A stretch of DNA of 64,000 nucleotides from a bacterium (GTDB lineage: Bacteria > Krumholzibacteriota > Krumholzibacteriia > LZORAL124-64-63): contig JADJQR010000001.1 in NCBI GenBank assembly GCA_016712675.1, forward strand, positions 1,612,001 through 1,676,000, read 5' to 3'. Shown here piece after piece: positions 53,612 through 62,431 of this stretch. The notes below the pieces were generated by a model. That model did not search any database and had not been told where the DNA came from. It worked only from the letters and a program-made list of their open reading frames with translations. The position numbers were made by a program, and so were the translations under genes. Numbering within the stretch: the stretch's first letter is position 1; every line of letters begins with the position of its first letter.

Positions 53612-55099
53612 CTACGGCACGGGCGCGCCACCGCCGAGCCGGGAGCGAAGCGCCGCCGCTTCGGCGAGGATGGGCAGGTCCCGGTCGGCCTTCGCCAGCG
53701 CGGCCTCGAGTTGCGCGAGCGTCGCTGCCGCGGATTCGAACTCGGCAACGTCCAGGTGGCATTGGGCCTTGAGGAGCAGCACCTCCGGCAGGCGGGGGTT
53801 GATCCTCACGACGGAATCGAGGATCGACGCTGCCTCTCGCGGGCGCTTCGTGGCCCGGAGCGATGCCGCCAGGCGGTGTTTGACGAAGAAGATGTCCTCG
53901 TGCGACGCGACAGAGCTTATCAGATCGAGGGCCTTGGACCAAGCCGCCGCAGCGCGTTCACCGTCGCCGTCCAGGTCCGCCATCATCGCTTCGACCATGT
54001 GCGCCGTGCCTTCAAGCTCCTGTCGCGCTTTCTCGTACCTCACGTATACGGCTTCGGTCCGCCTGACGGTCAGGCTTGAGTCCATGATCGCTTTCCCTTC
54101 GGCAGCTCGCCCCGCGTGCGCGAGGCGGATGGCGCGGAGGATCGGCGTGATGTCCTGTTCCGGATACCGATCGATGAACCTCGCCGTCGCCGTCGCGAGC
54201 TCGTCGTCCAGCCCGGAGCGCCGGTATGCGGCAATCACCGCGCGGTCCACCGTTACTTCGAGGTCGGAGCCGGCGACGTGGGTGCGAAGGGCTTCGAGAA
54301 TCTCGAGGCCGCGACGGATCTCGCCTCGAGCCAGGTAGATACGGCCGAGGTTGATAATCGAAAAGTAGAAATCCGGCTGCAGCTTTACCGCTGCGTGATA
54401 CTGGCTCTCGGCGTCCTCGTAGCGCCCGAGGACCATGTACACATCGCCGAGCGAGTCGTGGGGGTTGGCAAGCTCCGGCGACAGGAAGGCGTACTTCTGC
54501 ATGTACTCGATGGCGAGGTCGAAATTCCCCCGTTTCATCTCGTGGTAGCCCAGCATGTTGTAGGCGTTGGCGTAGTTGGGATTCCTCTCGATGATGCGCT
54601 GCCACGCTTCCGCCGTAAGGTTGTCGTCCTGTGTCTGTGCGATGCGGACGGCGCCGGCCTCCAAGACGTAGATGTTGTCCGGAATCCTCACCTTGAGGAT
54701 GTCGTAGACGGAGTCGTACATCGCCACGAATCGCGAAGTCGGGAAGGCGCTGAGTCGCAGCTGCGCGACGAGTCGCCTCTGGTCATTCGCCAGAAGCGAC
54801 GTGAGGCTGTCGGCACGGACCAGCTCGCGCTTCATGTTCTGGCGCTCGCCAAGACGCATATAGGCCCAGGCGAGCGAAATCGCCGCTTCGGCCAGTGACG
54901 GATCGGCATCCAGGCTGCGGCCCAGCTTGTCGATGGCGGCCCGCAGGCGCAGCGCGTGCATGTCGGCCGTCCCCTCCTCGCACAGCGCTGCCGCCTCGGG
55001 ATCCCGCGACAGGCGCACCTCGCCCTGGGTCCCGCTCGCCACCAGCCCGACCCCCACGAGCAACGCCGCCGCTGCCAGCGCGATGATGAACCACTTCAC
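53612..55099 (-). CDS. TPR-repeat protein with N-terminal membrane anchor/signal
   Basis: A 495-residue protein. The N-terminus MKWFIIALAAAALLVGVGLV is a signal peptide or anchor (about residues 3-22). The rest is TPR units: AISLAWAYMRLGERQNMKRE, NAYNMLGYHEMKRGNFDLAI, NPHDSLGDVYMVLGRYEDAE, IINLGRIYLARGEIRRGLEI and others up to the C-terminus. No enzyme domain is present; it may be a periplasmic scaffold. GTG 55099 has GGAGG about 7 bases upstream. It follows the SpoIIE phosphatase after 18 bases, so they likely share a transcript. Confidence 0.78.
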   Translation of the reverse strand: MKWFIIALAAAALLVGVGLVASGTQGEVRLSRDPEAAALCEEGTADMHALRLRAAIDKLGRSLDADPSLAEAAISLAWAYMRLGERQNMKRELVRADSLTSLLANDQRRLVAQLRLSAFPTSRFVAMYDSVYDILKVRIPDNIYVLEAGAVRIAQTQDDNLTAEAWQRIIERNPNYANAYNMLGYHEMKRGNFDLAIEYMQKYAFLSPELANPHDSLGDVYMVLGRYEDAESQYHAAVKLQPDFYFSIINLGRIYLARGEIRRGLEILEALRTHVAGSDLEVTVDRAVIAAYRRSGLDDELATATARFIDRYPEQDITPILRAIRLAHAGRAAEGKAIMDSSLTVRRTEAVYVRYEKARQELEGTAHMVEAMMADLDGDGERAAAAWSKALDLISSVASHEDIFFVKHRLAASLRATKRPREAASILDSVVRINPRLPEVLLLKAQCHLDVAEFESAAATLAQLEAALAKADRDLPILAEAAALRSRLGGGAPVP

Positions 55100-55117
55100 G
55101 TTGCCGCCTCCACCCGT

Positions 55118-57754
55118 CTAGGCCGACTGCCCGCCGACCATGGCCATCCGTTCGACCGTCGTCACCTTCAGACCGATCATCGTGATGTCGTCGTCGGCGT
55201 CCTCGCGACCCCTGAAGCGGAGCAGGTCGCGCGTGATGGCGGCAAAGATGTCCGCCAGCACCTGGTCGCGTTCGCTGTGCAGCAGGTCCCCCAGTCGCGT
55301 CTCGCCGAAGTCCTCGTCGCCGTCGGGGTCCTTGGTCTCGGTCAGTCCGTCGGTATACATGAACAGGAGGTCGCCCGGTTCGAGAGTGAGCCGACCCTCG
55401 TCGTAGGTCCCGAAATCGAACGCCCCGAGCGGCAGGCCCCCTTCGCACAGCAGCTCTCGGCGTCCATCCGCCCGCACCAGCAAGGGCGGATTGTGGCCGC
55501 CGCTGCTGTACACCAGTTGGCGGCTGATCGGGTCGTACATCGCCAGGAAGAGCGTGGCGAAGTGCTGCGGGTCTGTGCTGGCGTGGATCTGGCGGTTGAT
55601 CCGTTCGAGCAGGAGTCCCGGCGAGTCGCACATGTCGCACTGGGCGCGCAGTGCGGCCTGCAGGTTCGAGGCGAGGATGGAGGCGGGCACGCCCTTGCCG
55701 CTGACGTCGGCGATGACGACCGCCAGCCGCCCGTCCTGGCGCTCGATGACATCGTAGTAGTCGCCCGAGACCTGTTTGCTGGAGATGTTGACGGCATCGA
55801 TCTCGAGGCCGGCCGGCGACGGTAGACGTCGAGGCAGCAGACGCGACTGGATCTGGCGCGCCATTGCCACCTCTTCCTCGAGGCGCAGCTTGGCCGCTTC
55901 CTCGGCGTACAGGCGCGTGTTCTCGATCTGGAGCGCGACCTGGCCGGCGACGATCGTCAGCAGCCGCAGCTCGTGCATCTGATATTCTCCGTCGCCGGGT
56001 CGCCGAGGCAGCGCGAACAGCCCCATGAGCCGTCCTTGCAGCACCATCGGGATCAGCAGCTCCACGCCGGCCTCGGCCAGCACGCGGTGCTCCTGCAGGC
56101 GCGCCAGCAATTCCACCTGTTCGCGCGTGATGGCCTGACGGCCCAGGGCCTGGTCGGCGTCCGGCGCTTCGGTCCAGAGCGGTTCTCCGTGCCGGGCCAG
56201 GTGGCGGGCGAGCCCGGGCAAGGAGATGTGTTCGGGGTAGCGCGCGCGCGGCAACCCCGTGTCGGACGGCTCGGGATCCGACGACTCCGCGTAAGGCGAT
56301 CGCGGCCGCGTGAGTGACACCCGCGCATACGCTGTGCCATCGCCGCCCGGTGTTACCACGTAGACCGCCAGGCTGGGCAGGTCCAGGACCGTCTGCAGCC
56401 GTGAGCCTACCCAACGCAACATGATCTCGCGGTGGAACAGGCGCGGGACCTCCTTGCTGAACTCCTCGATCAGCGCCGCGAGGTTGTCGCGCGAATGGTA
56501 GAACCGCACGTCCAGTGCGCGCTGCGCCTGCCTGCGCACCGGCCACAGTCCTGCCGCCACGGCCAGTGCGATGCCGGCGGCCGCCAGCGGGCCGGCGCCT
56601 GGCAGCAGGGTCAGTGCCCGGCTGCCCAGCCACCAGGCACCTCCCAGGAAGCTGCCCCAGATCGCGAAGGTCAGCAGGCCGTAGGAGAGATTGCGCTTGA
56701 GCAGGACGTCGATCTGAAGCACCTGGTAGCGCGCGACGCAGTATCCGAACGAGATCGGGATCGCCGCCAGCGGCAGCGCGCCCAGGCGCGTCAGCCCGGT
56801 GCGGAACGAGAGCTCCTCCAGACCGATCTTGAAGACAAGGAACGGCACGACCGCCGCCAGCGTGCCGACGGTCAGGATGCGCACGCGCCGCCGCATCAAC
56901 GGGTCGCGGTAGCTGAAATAGGCATGCAGCAGGGCCGCCAGCCCGCACATGTAGAACACGCCCAGCACAATCCAACTGGCCGCGTGGATCCGAGCCCCCT
57001 GGTCGCCCAGGAATTGATCCAGGGTGAAGCGCAGGTAGAGGGCCCACGGCACCAGATAGAGCAGGGGCACGAGGAACGGGTGCCGTAGCAGGACCAGCTT
57101 CTTCGTGGGGAACACCAGGAAGAAGTTCAGGAACACCGCCGGGAGCATGAACCGCGCGAAGGCGCCCATGTTCTGCGCGATGATGGCGCCCAGGAAGTAG
57201 CTGGCCGCCTGCAGGTTGGTCATGAAGTAGAGGCCGAACAGGAGGCAGAGCACGAAGAACAGGGCCGCGGGCCGGTCGTCCTGGCTGCGAAGGTAGACCG
57301 CGAAGCCGATCACCAGGTAGATCACGGCCAGGATCACGTTGACCGCATAGTCCTGCAGGTCGACGCGGGTCGAGGTGAGCGGGACCGTGACAGTCAATTG
57401 CCGTCCGTCGCGCTTGATGAGATAGTCGATCCGTTCGCCGGGGCTGTGCCGTCGCAATTCGTTGGCGGCGCTCTGCGGGGAGTCGACGATCGAACTGCCC
57501 AGGCCGACGATGATGTCTCCTGCGCGCAGCGGCGTGGCCGGGCCCTGTGGCCGCGGCACGACGTCCAGCACCGCGAGCTGCGGGCGGCCGAGCAGCCACA
57601 CGGTGCCGTCGCTCGGGCGCGTGCGCGTTGCGTCATAGCCGCTGAACAGGACCGCCGCCAGGGTGAGCGCGCCGAGCGCCAGGTGGGCCTGGCGCGACAG
57701 CAGCCGCCGGGTCAGGCCCGACAACGCGTGCGTCTGCTGTCGAAGAGGCAGCAT
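55118..57754 (-). CDS. Membrane-bound SpoIIE-type protein phosphatase with PDZ-like and GAF domains
   Basis: An 878-residue multidomain protein. After a membrane helix near residue 20 comes a PDZ-like segment (AGDIIVGLGSSIVDSPQSAA, RIDYLIKRDGRQLTVTVP), then about seven transmembrane helices to roughly residue 395. A GAF domain (about 430-620) leads into the PP2C SpoIIE domain: VSGDYYDVIERQDG, VIADVSGKGVPASILASN, LVYSSGGHNPPLLV, LFMYTDGLTE and DADDDITMIGLKV supply the metal Asp residues. It likely dephosphorylates an anti-anti-sigma factor or similar regulator. The start at 57754 has GGAG 5 bases upstream. TATATT upstream on the minus strand may be its -10. Confidence 0.88.
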   Translation of the reverse strand: MLPLRQQTHALSGLTRRLLSRQAHLALGALTLAAVLFSGYDATRTRPSDGTVWLLGRPQLAVLDVVPRPQGPATPLRAGDIIVGLGSSIVDSPQSAANELRRHSPGERIDYLIKRDGRQLTVTVPLTSTRVDLQDYAVNVILAVIYLVIGFAVYLRSQDDRPAALFFVLCLLFGLYFMTNLQAASYFLGAIIAQNMGAFARFMLPAVFLNFFLVFPTKKLVLLRHPFLVPLLYLVPWALYLRFTLDQFLGDQGARIHAASWIVLGVFYMCGLAALLHAYFSYRDPLMRRRVRILTVGTLAAVVPFLVFKIGLEELSFRTGLTRLGALPLAAIPISFGYCVARYQVLQIDVLLKRNLSYGLLTFAIWGSFLGGAWWLGSRALTLLPGAGPLAAAGIALAVAAGLWPVRRQAQRALDVRFYHSRDNLAALIEEFSKEVPRLFHREIMLRWVGSRLQTVLDLPSLAVYVVTPGGDGTAYARVSLTRPRSPYAESSDPEPSDTGLPRARYPEHISLPGLARHLARHGEPLWTEAPDADQALGRQAITREQVELLARLQEHRVLAEAGVELLIPMVLQGRLMGLFALPRRPGDGEYQMHELRLLTIVAGQVALQIENTRLYAEEAAKLRLEEEVAMARQIQSRLLPRRLPSPAGLEIDAVNISSKQVSGDYYDVIERQDGRLAVVIADVSGKGVPASILASNLQAALRAQCDMCDSPGLLLERINRQIHASTDPQHFATLFLAMYDPISRQLVYSSGGHNPPLLVRADGRRELLCEGGLPLGAFDFGTYDEGRLTLEPGDLLFMYTDGLTETKDPDGDEDFGETRLGDLLHSERDQVLADIFAAITRDLLRFRGREDADDDITMIGLKVTTVERMAMVGGQSA

Positions 57755-57976
57755 GGAACTCCGTGGTCCCGCGGCCGCGGCATCCCCAGCCGGGCGGCGC
57801 GCGCTGCATGTGGATCCGCGGTGGCGGGCAGCGGCAGCGCCCGCGCATGCCGGCAATATACCGCCGCGGCTGCGGGTGGCACCAGTCGGGCGCGCTGCCT
57901 ACCCCGCGCGGAGACGGGACATCCGGGCGCGGTGGCCGGTATCAGGCTATGACGGTTGGCACCCCGGGAGGGTTGC

Positions 57977-58432
57977 ATGGAGATCCGAAAGCGCCGGACA
58001 CAGGCCGTCCGCTGGAGCGCAGCCGCCCTGCCGGACCCGGTCACGGTCGGCCGGGGGCGCCGGACCGTGCGGTTGCAGGTGGCGACTCTCGGTCGCGACC
58101 TGGTGGTGACGATCAGCGGCGGCCAGGCCCATGCGGGCGCCGTCGCGTTGGCGGGACCGTCGGCCGGGCCCGGCGGCGCGGGCCTGCTGGTCCTACCGCC
58201 GCACAAGGAGGGGCCGCTGGCCCGCGAGTGCGCCGAAGCAGTGGCTGCCGCGGCGGGCTGCGCCTGTGTCGTGGCGGCCGGCATCCACCAGGATGGAGCC
58301 ACGCCGGCGGAGATCGAGGCGATCGTCGCGAATGCGCGCGCAGGCATCGCGCGGCTGGCGGCGGCGCTGCGGGCGGTTCCGCCGGCTCAGAGGTACTGCA
58401 GGGACAGACTTCCGAAACCCAGAACGCCGTAG
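57977..58432 (+). CDS. Small LpdD-like protein (prenylated-flavin chaperone type)
   Basis: A 151-residue protein. A strand-rich core VTVGRGRRTVRLQVATLGRD-LVVTISGGQAHAGAVALA is followed by LLVLPPHKEGPLARECAEAV and CVVAAGIHQDGATPAEIEAI. This order (GGxAHxGAVALA then HKE then AGIHxD) matches the LpdD / UbiD-associated small subunit family that handles prenylated FMN for decarboxylases. UbiD and UbiX are not in the window, so the role is uncertain. GGGAGGG is 5 bases before ATG 57977. The 3' end overlaps the convergent CHAT-like gene by 46 bases. Confidence 0.55.
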   Translation: MEIRKRRTQAVRWSAAALPDPVTVGRGRRTVRLQVATLGRDLVVTISGGQAHAGAVALAGPSAGPGGAGLLVLPPHKEGPLARECAEAVAAAAGCACVVAAGIHQDGATPAEIEAIVANARAGIARLAAALRAVPPAQRYCRDRLPKPRTP

Positions 58433-59700
58433 GACAGCCAGGCCGGGTGTTCCGGGCCCAACTCGCGGCGGCAGGCAGCGGCCGCCTGCCAGGCGGCCGC
58501 GCCGGTACACCAGCCACGGCCGAGACCACGGTAGAGGTGGCCTGCATAAAGGCGGGCTGGCCGGCTGTAGAGCGGAACCAGCGGTCCGACGAAGGTGGAA
58601 GCGCCCGCGCGCACGAACCTGGCCCCCAGTTCCGGAACCGAGCACCAGCTGTTGGAGACGACCAACGGCGGCAGTTGCCCCCGCTGCGCCAGTGTCTCCG
58701 GGGCCACCGGGCCGTCGTCCAGCAACCACGAGGGCCCGCCGGCCACGCGTTCGCCGACGCCGCCGGCCGGCACGCCGGCTGTGGCGCGTGCTCCGCGGCG
58801 CTCGTGGCTTGCGCAGATGTCGTCCAGCAGGGAGGTGACGGGATCGATGCCCAGGACCTCTCCCTCGCAGCCGAGCGCCTCGGCCAGCGCCTCGTCATCC
58901 GGGAACGACGTTTCCTCCAGCAGGCGGTTCATCCAGTACTCGCCCAGCGTGTCGTCGTGGCGGGCAGGCATGCTTGTAGGCCCGGCGAAGTGGAGGATCT
59001 GGAAGGCCACGTTTTGTTCGCACAGCAGTCCGGGAGTGACCGCGTCGACCGGCACTTCGAGCCGGGCCAGGGGCCGGCCGCCGGGGCCCGCGCCGAGAGC
59101 GTCGGCGATCGCTTCGGCCTCGCGGTAGATCTGGCGCCGCGTCTGCGGGTCGCTGTGGCCGGGAATGAACAGCAGTTCCGGCAGACGAGCGCCGGGCGTC
59201 TGCAACTGGTCGCGGACCGCACGCAGGTCCTGGGCGCCGCCATCGCCGACCAGGTAGCCTGCCCGCAACTGGCGCTGCATCCAGGGGCGCCCGCCGCGAG
59301 TGGCCGGCGGCGCCGCCGGACGGGTGCCGGCGCACACCGGGTGCTGCTCCAGGACGAAGATCAAGCCATTGTGCAGCCAGGTCCAGGGCAGACCGAGCCA
59401 GGCTGCATCGACCACCAGGTGAAATCCCGCCAATGCGTCATGAGCTTCCTCGCCGACGGCGGGCGATTCCAGCGTGGCGGCCCGGCGGGATCGGTCGAAC
59501 GCGCCCGGCACGGCACGGGCCACCGCCGCGAAGAGCATCCGGCCTGCCGCTTCGACGATCGGGAGCAGACCGGGAGCGTCCAAACCCTCGCGTTGCTGGA
59601 CTTCCCGGAAGGTGCCGGTCGCCGCGGCAACCTCGGCCAGGTCCCGGTCCAGTTGCGGGTTGATGCCCGGTTCGGGAAGGATGATATCGAACCAGCGCAT
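58387..59700 (-). CDS. CHAT-like (caspase fold) protein
   Basis: A 437-residue protein with weak similarity to the CHAT protease fold. The central strand VAFQILHFAGPT occupies the position of the ILHFAGHG active-site loop, and PLVVSNSWCSVPELGARFVR the position of the usual LNACxS loop. The catalytic His of GHG is not present and the Cys is shifted by one, so activity is doubtful. The C-terminal ASTFVGPLVPLYSRPARLY helix resembles the CHAT end. The N-terminal 200 residues have no recognised domain. The start at 59700 has GGAGG 5 bases upstream. It lies just beyond the tRNA terminator on the minus strand. Confidence 0.45.
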   Translation of the reverse strand: MRWFDIILPEPGINPQLDRDLAEVAAATGTFREVQQREGLDAPGLLPIVEAAGRMLFAAVARAVPGAFDRSRRAATLESPAVGEEAHDALAGFHLVVDAAWLGLPWTWLHNGLIFVLEQHPVCAGTRPAAPPATRGGRPWMQRQLRAGYLVGDGGAQDLRAVRDQLQTPGARLPELLFIPGHSDPQTRRQIYREAEAIADALGAGPGGRPLARLEVPVDAVTPGLLCEQNVAFQILHFAGPTSMPARHDDTLGEYWMNRLLEETSFPDDEALAEALGCEGEVLGIDPVTSLLDDICASHERRGARATAGVPAGGVGERVAGGPSWLLDDGPVAPETLAQRGQLPPLVVSNSWCSVPELGARFVRAGASTFVGPLVPLYSRPARLYAGHLYRGLGRGWCTGAAAWQAAAACRRELGPEHPAWLSYGVLGFGSLSLQYL

Positions 59701-59878
59701 GGCTGCCTCCGACCTGTACCCCGTGCCCAGGGCAGGGGCCATGGATTCAACGTGTTTGCAGGCAATACCTTGTCCGTGTCGCCGGCGGCGCAACGCGAAC
59801 CGGCACAACAGACGCGGGCGATGGGTGCAGAATCCATGCCGCGGTCCGGGGCAACGGAGGCTGGCAACCGAAAATAAG

Positions 59879-59904
59879 AAATCCCCTGCTAGGGCAGGGG
59901 ATTT
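59879..59904 (-). terminator. Terminator of the tRNA-Leu unit
   Basis: Read on the minus strand, an 11-bp perfect stem AAATCCCCTGC / GCAGGGGATTT (59879-59889 and 59894-59904) with a 4-base loop is followed by CTTATTTTC. It lies 97 bases past the 3' end of the tRNA and closes its short transcript. Confidence 0.75.
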
Positions 59905-60001
59905 GTCGGCGGTCAGCCGCCGATCCGCAAACCGAAGAGTCCGTCCGAACCAGCTACCGGCTCATTCTTGCCTCGAAGCCGGAAAGCCGGCGAAAAACCT
60001 A

Positions 60002-60087
60002 TGGTGCCCAGGAAGAGACTCGAACTCCCACGGGGAAACCCCACTACGACCTGAACGTAGCGCGTCTACCAATTCCGCCACCTGGGC
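60002..60087 (-). tRNA. tRNA-Leu (anticodon CAG)
   Basis: On the minus strand the sequence folds as a class II tRNA of 86 nt including an encoded CCA. The acceptor is GCCCAGG / CCTGGGC with A73, the anticodon stem is CTACG/CGTAG and the loop is TTCAGGT with anticodon CAG (60051-60053). A long variable arm follows (TGGGGTTTCCCCGT), and the T arm is GGGAG-TTCGAGT-CTCTT. It reads CUG, the favoured leucine codon of this GC-rich genome. Confidence 0.95.
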
Positions 60088-60135
60088 ACTATTGAGTTTT
60101 CCGCAGCCGACCCGGCCAGGCGGGTAGGCGGCGCC

Positions 60136-60165
60136 AATCTAGCGGGCGTTGTGGGGAGTTGTCAA
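60136..60165 (-). promoter_or_regulatory. Promoter of tRNA-Leu
   Basis: Read on the minus strand, a perfect TTGACA (60160-60165) is 18 bases from TAGATT (60136-60141, 4/6). The start near 60129 leaves a 42-nt 5' leader before the mature tRNA. Confidence 0.7.
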
Positions 60166-60215
60166 CCTGCTGCCGGCGATTTTCATGTCCGGGCTTCAGT
60201 TGCGGCCAACGGCGA

Positions 60216-60244
60216 TTGGCGCCGATCCGTTCAGCGGGTATATT
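60216..60244 (+). promoter_or_regulatory. Sigma70-like promoter of smpB
   Basis: TTGGCG (60216-60221) and TATATT (60239-60244) have an ideal 17-base spacing; the -10 box is 5/6 and the -35 4/6. The start near 60251 gives a 56-nt leader. It diverges from the tRNA promoter. Confidence 0.6.
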
Positions 60245-60306
60245 CTGCAGCCTGTATCAATCCAATAGCCGGTCCAGGCTTGTGGACCGCGGGGGCGGGA
60301 GCCGGC

Positions 60307-60783
60307 ATGGCGCGCAAGGGCGATCCAGAGGGTATCAAGATCGTCGCCTCCAACCGGCGCGGTCGGCACGAGTACGAGATCCTCGAAACGTGGGAAGCCG
60401 GTCTGGTCCTGCAGGGGACCGAGGTGAAGGCCCTGCGCGAGGGGCGCGTCAACCTCGGCGATGCCTACGGTGAGATCCGCGACGGCGAAGGTTGGATCGT
60501 CAAGATGCATATCGGGCCCTACGAACAGGGCAACCGCGAGAACCACGAGCCCTTCCGCCGCCGCAAGCTGCTGCTGCACCGGCGCGAGATCCGCAAACTG
60601 CTGCCCAAGCTGGAGGAGAAGGGGCTGACCCTGGTCCCGCTGCGCCTGTACTTCCGCGATGGGCGCGCGAAGATCGAATTCGGACTCGGCCGCGGCAAAA
60701 AGCTGCACGACAAGCGCGACGCGAAAGCGAAGCAGGATGTCCAGCGGCGGATTGCCCAGCATGTGGGACGCCGCGAGCCGTGA
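60307..60783 (+). CDS. smpB: SsrA-binding protein SmpB
   Basis: A 158-residue SmpB that brings tmRNA to stalled ribosomes. KIVASNRRGRHEYEILETWE, AGLVLQGTEVKALREGRVNL, KMHIGPYEQGNRENHEPFRR and RKLLLHRREIRKLLPKLEEK, then LTLVPLRLYFRDGRAKIEFG and the positively charged KKLHDKRDAKAKQDVQRR tail, are complete. ATG 60307 has GGGAG 5 bases upstream and matches the family start. The amidase gene begins 13 bases downstream. The ssrA gene is not in the window. Confidence 0.95.
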   Translation: MARKGDPEGIKIVASNRRGRHEYEILETWEAGLVLQGTEVKALREGRVNLGDAYGEIRDGEGWIVKMHIGPYEQGNRENHEPFRRRKLLLHRREIRKLLPKLEEKGLTLVPLRLYFRDGRAKIEFGLGRGKKLHDKRDAKAKQDVQRRIAQHVGRREP

Positions 60784-60796
60784 GGAAGCGCGCCCG

Positions 60797-62431
60797 ATGA
60801 GCGATTCCCGACGTATCGCTGGGAGGTGGGCCCCGGCCGTGGCGCTGTGGCTGGCCGTGGCCGCCTGCCTCGTTGCCGTGCCGGCACGGTCCGGCGACAC
60901 CTACCACGAGCCGACGGCCTGGACGCGCGTGGACGCGACTGCCGGCCCGGAGAACCTCGTGGTCGAGAGGCGTGGCACCCGCCAGGCCCAACCCGTCGTC
61001 GCGCGCCGGCTGCTGCTGGAGTCGCGCGAACTCTACCTCTGTTCGGCGGACCTGGCGACACTGCTGCGCGCGACCCGCGGCTGGCAGGACACGCTGCGCC
61101 GCCTGCAACTCGGCGTGGGTGATCACACCTTCACGGTGACGGGAGGCAGCCGCGTCATCCTCGCCGGTGCCGCTGAGTCCCTCCTGCCGGTGCCCGTCCT
61201 GGACCACGAAGGCGAACTGTGGCTGCCGCTCGCGGCGCTGCTGCAGGTCATCGGGCCGGCCGCGGGCCTGGATGTCGTCTGGGAGCCGCAGGCCGGTCGG
61301 CTCCTGCTCGGCGCCGCTGACGACAACGTCGACGAGCTAGCCGTCGAGGCGCTGGGCGGCGGGACGGCGTTCCACGTGCGCTGCCGAGAGGCCCTGACGT
61401 GGTCGGTCGAGCGTCCCGCAGCCGATCGGATCGAGCTGACGGTGCGCGGTGCCCGCGCCGACGCCCCGACGTTGAGGCGCGCTTCCCCGGCTGGCCTGGT
61501 CGCGGAGTTGGAAGCGCGCCAGGACGGCGACCGCCTGCTGATTACGCTCCATCTGGACGCCTCGGCGGGCGAACACCGTTCGTATGCCGTCGACGACGGC
61601 CGCGATGTCGTCCTGTTCGTGGCGCCGCAGGCGGCAGCGGACGAGGCGAGCGTGGGCCATGTCGGCGCGGGCGACGTGGTTCCGGAAGGCTTGACAGCCG
61701 GTGATCCGCTGCCCGGATTGGACTCGGATGCCCCTCTGTCGCGGCCCCTGCGCACCGTCGTGATCGACCCGGGCCATGGCGGCGGGGACACCGGTGCCAT
61801 CGGGCGGCAGGGGACCATGGAGAAGGACGTGAACCTGGCCGTGGCGCGCGAGCTGAAGCAGTACCTCGAGCGGGAAGGCAACCTGCGCGTGGTGCTCACG
61901 CGTCAGCGCGACGAGTCGCTCGACCTCGACGGGCGCGCCGAAGCCGCGAACGCCGCCGACGGCGACCTCTTCATCTCGCTACACTGCAACAGCTGGTTCG
62001 ACGAGCAGGCTCAGGGCTTCGAGACCTGGTTCCTGTCGCCCGCAGGCAGCGACTGGGCCCGCAGCGTGGAAGCGGTCGAGAACGGGTCCACGGCTGGCGG
62101 CCGCGAGCCGGGCGACGTCGAGTTCATCGTCTGGGAACTGGTGCAGAACCGGTACATCTCCGAGAGCAGCCGCTTCGCCGAGTTCCTGCAGGCGCGGGCC
62201 AGTCGCGCGCTGGGGTTGCCGGACCGCGGCGTACGGCAAGCCGGATTCCGCGTGCTGGTCGGCGCCTTCATGCCTGCCGTGTTGGTCGAACTCGGGTTCC
62301 TGAGCCACGCGGACGAGGAACGTCGGCTGGGCGACCGCGGCTACCAGCGCCTGCTCGCCCGTGCGATCGGCGACGCGGTCCTCGCCCACGCCGGCGCCGC
62401 CGCCGGCGCCAGCGCCGGAGCGGAACGATGA
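60797..62431 (+). CDS. N-acetylmuramoyl-L-alanine amidase (Amidase_3)
   Basis: A 544-residue secreted zinc amidase. A signal peptide (AVALWLAVAACLVAVPARSG) spans about residues 13-34, followed by about 270 residues of beta-rich region that includes a copper-amine-oxidase-like/AMIN-type part (LWLPLAALLQVIG, DGRDVVLFV). The catalytic domain has VVIDPGHGGGDTGAIG (Zn His327), MEKDVNLAVARELKQYLE (Glu), ISLHCNSW (His) and VLVELGFLSHADEERRL (Glu). It cleaves the muramoyl-alanine bond of peptidoglycan during separation. Its stop overlaps the GerMN gene by 4 bases. Confidence 0.9.
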   Translation: MSDSRRIAGRWAPAVALWLAVAACLVAVPARSGDTYHEPTAWTRVDATAGPENLVVERRGTRQAQPVVARRLLLESRELYLCSADLATLLRATRGWQDTLRRLQLGVGDHTFTVTGGSRVILAGAAESLLPVPVLDHEGELWLPLAALLQVIGPAAGLDVVWEPQAGRLLLGAADDNVDELAVEALGGGTAFHVRCREALTWSVERPAADRIELTVRGARADAPTLRRASPAGLVAELEARQDGDRLLITLHLDASAGEHRSYAVDDGRDVVLFVAPQAAADEASVGHVGAGDVVPEGLTAGDPLPGLDSDAPLSRPLRTVVIDPGHGGGDTGAIGRQGTMEKDVNLAVARELKQYLEREGNLRVVLTRQRDESLDLDGRAEAANAADGDLFISLHCNSWFDEQAQGFETWFLSPAGSDWARSVEAVENGSTAGGREPGDVEFIVWELVQNRYISESSRFAEFLQARASRALGLPDRGVRQAGFRVLVGAFMPAVLVELGFLSHADEERRLGDRGYQRLLARAIGDAVLAHAGAAAGASAGAER

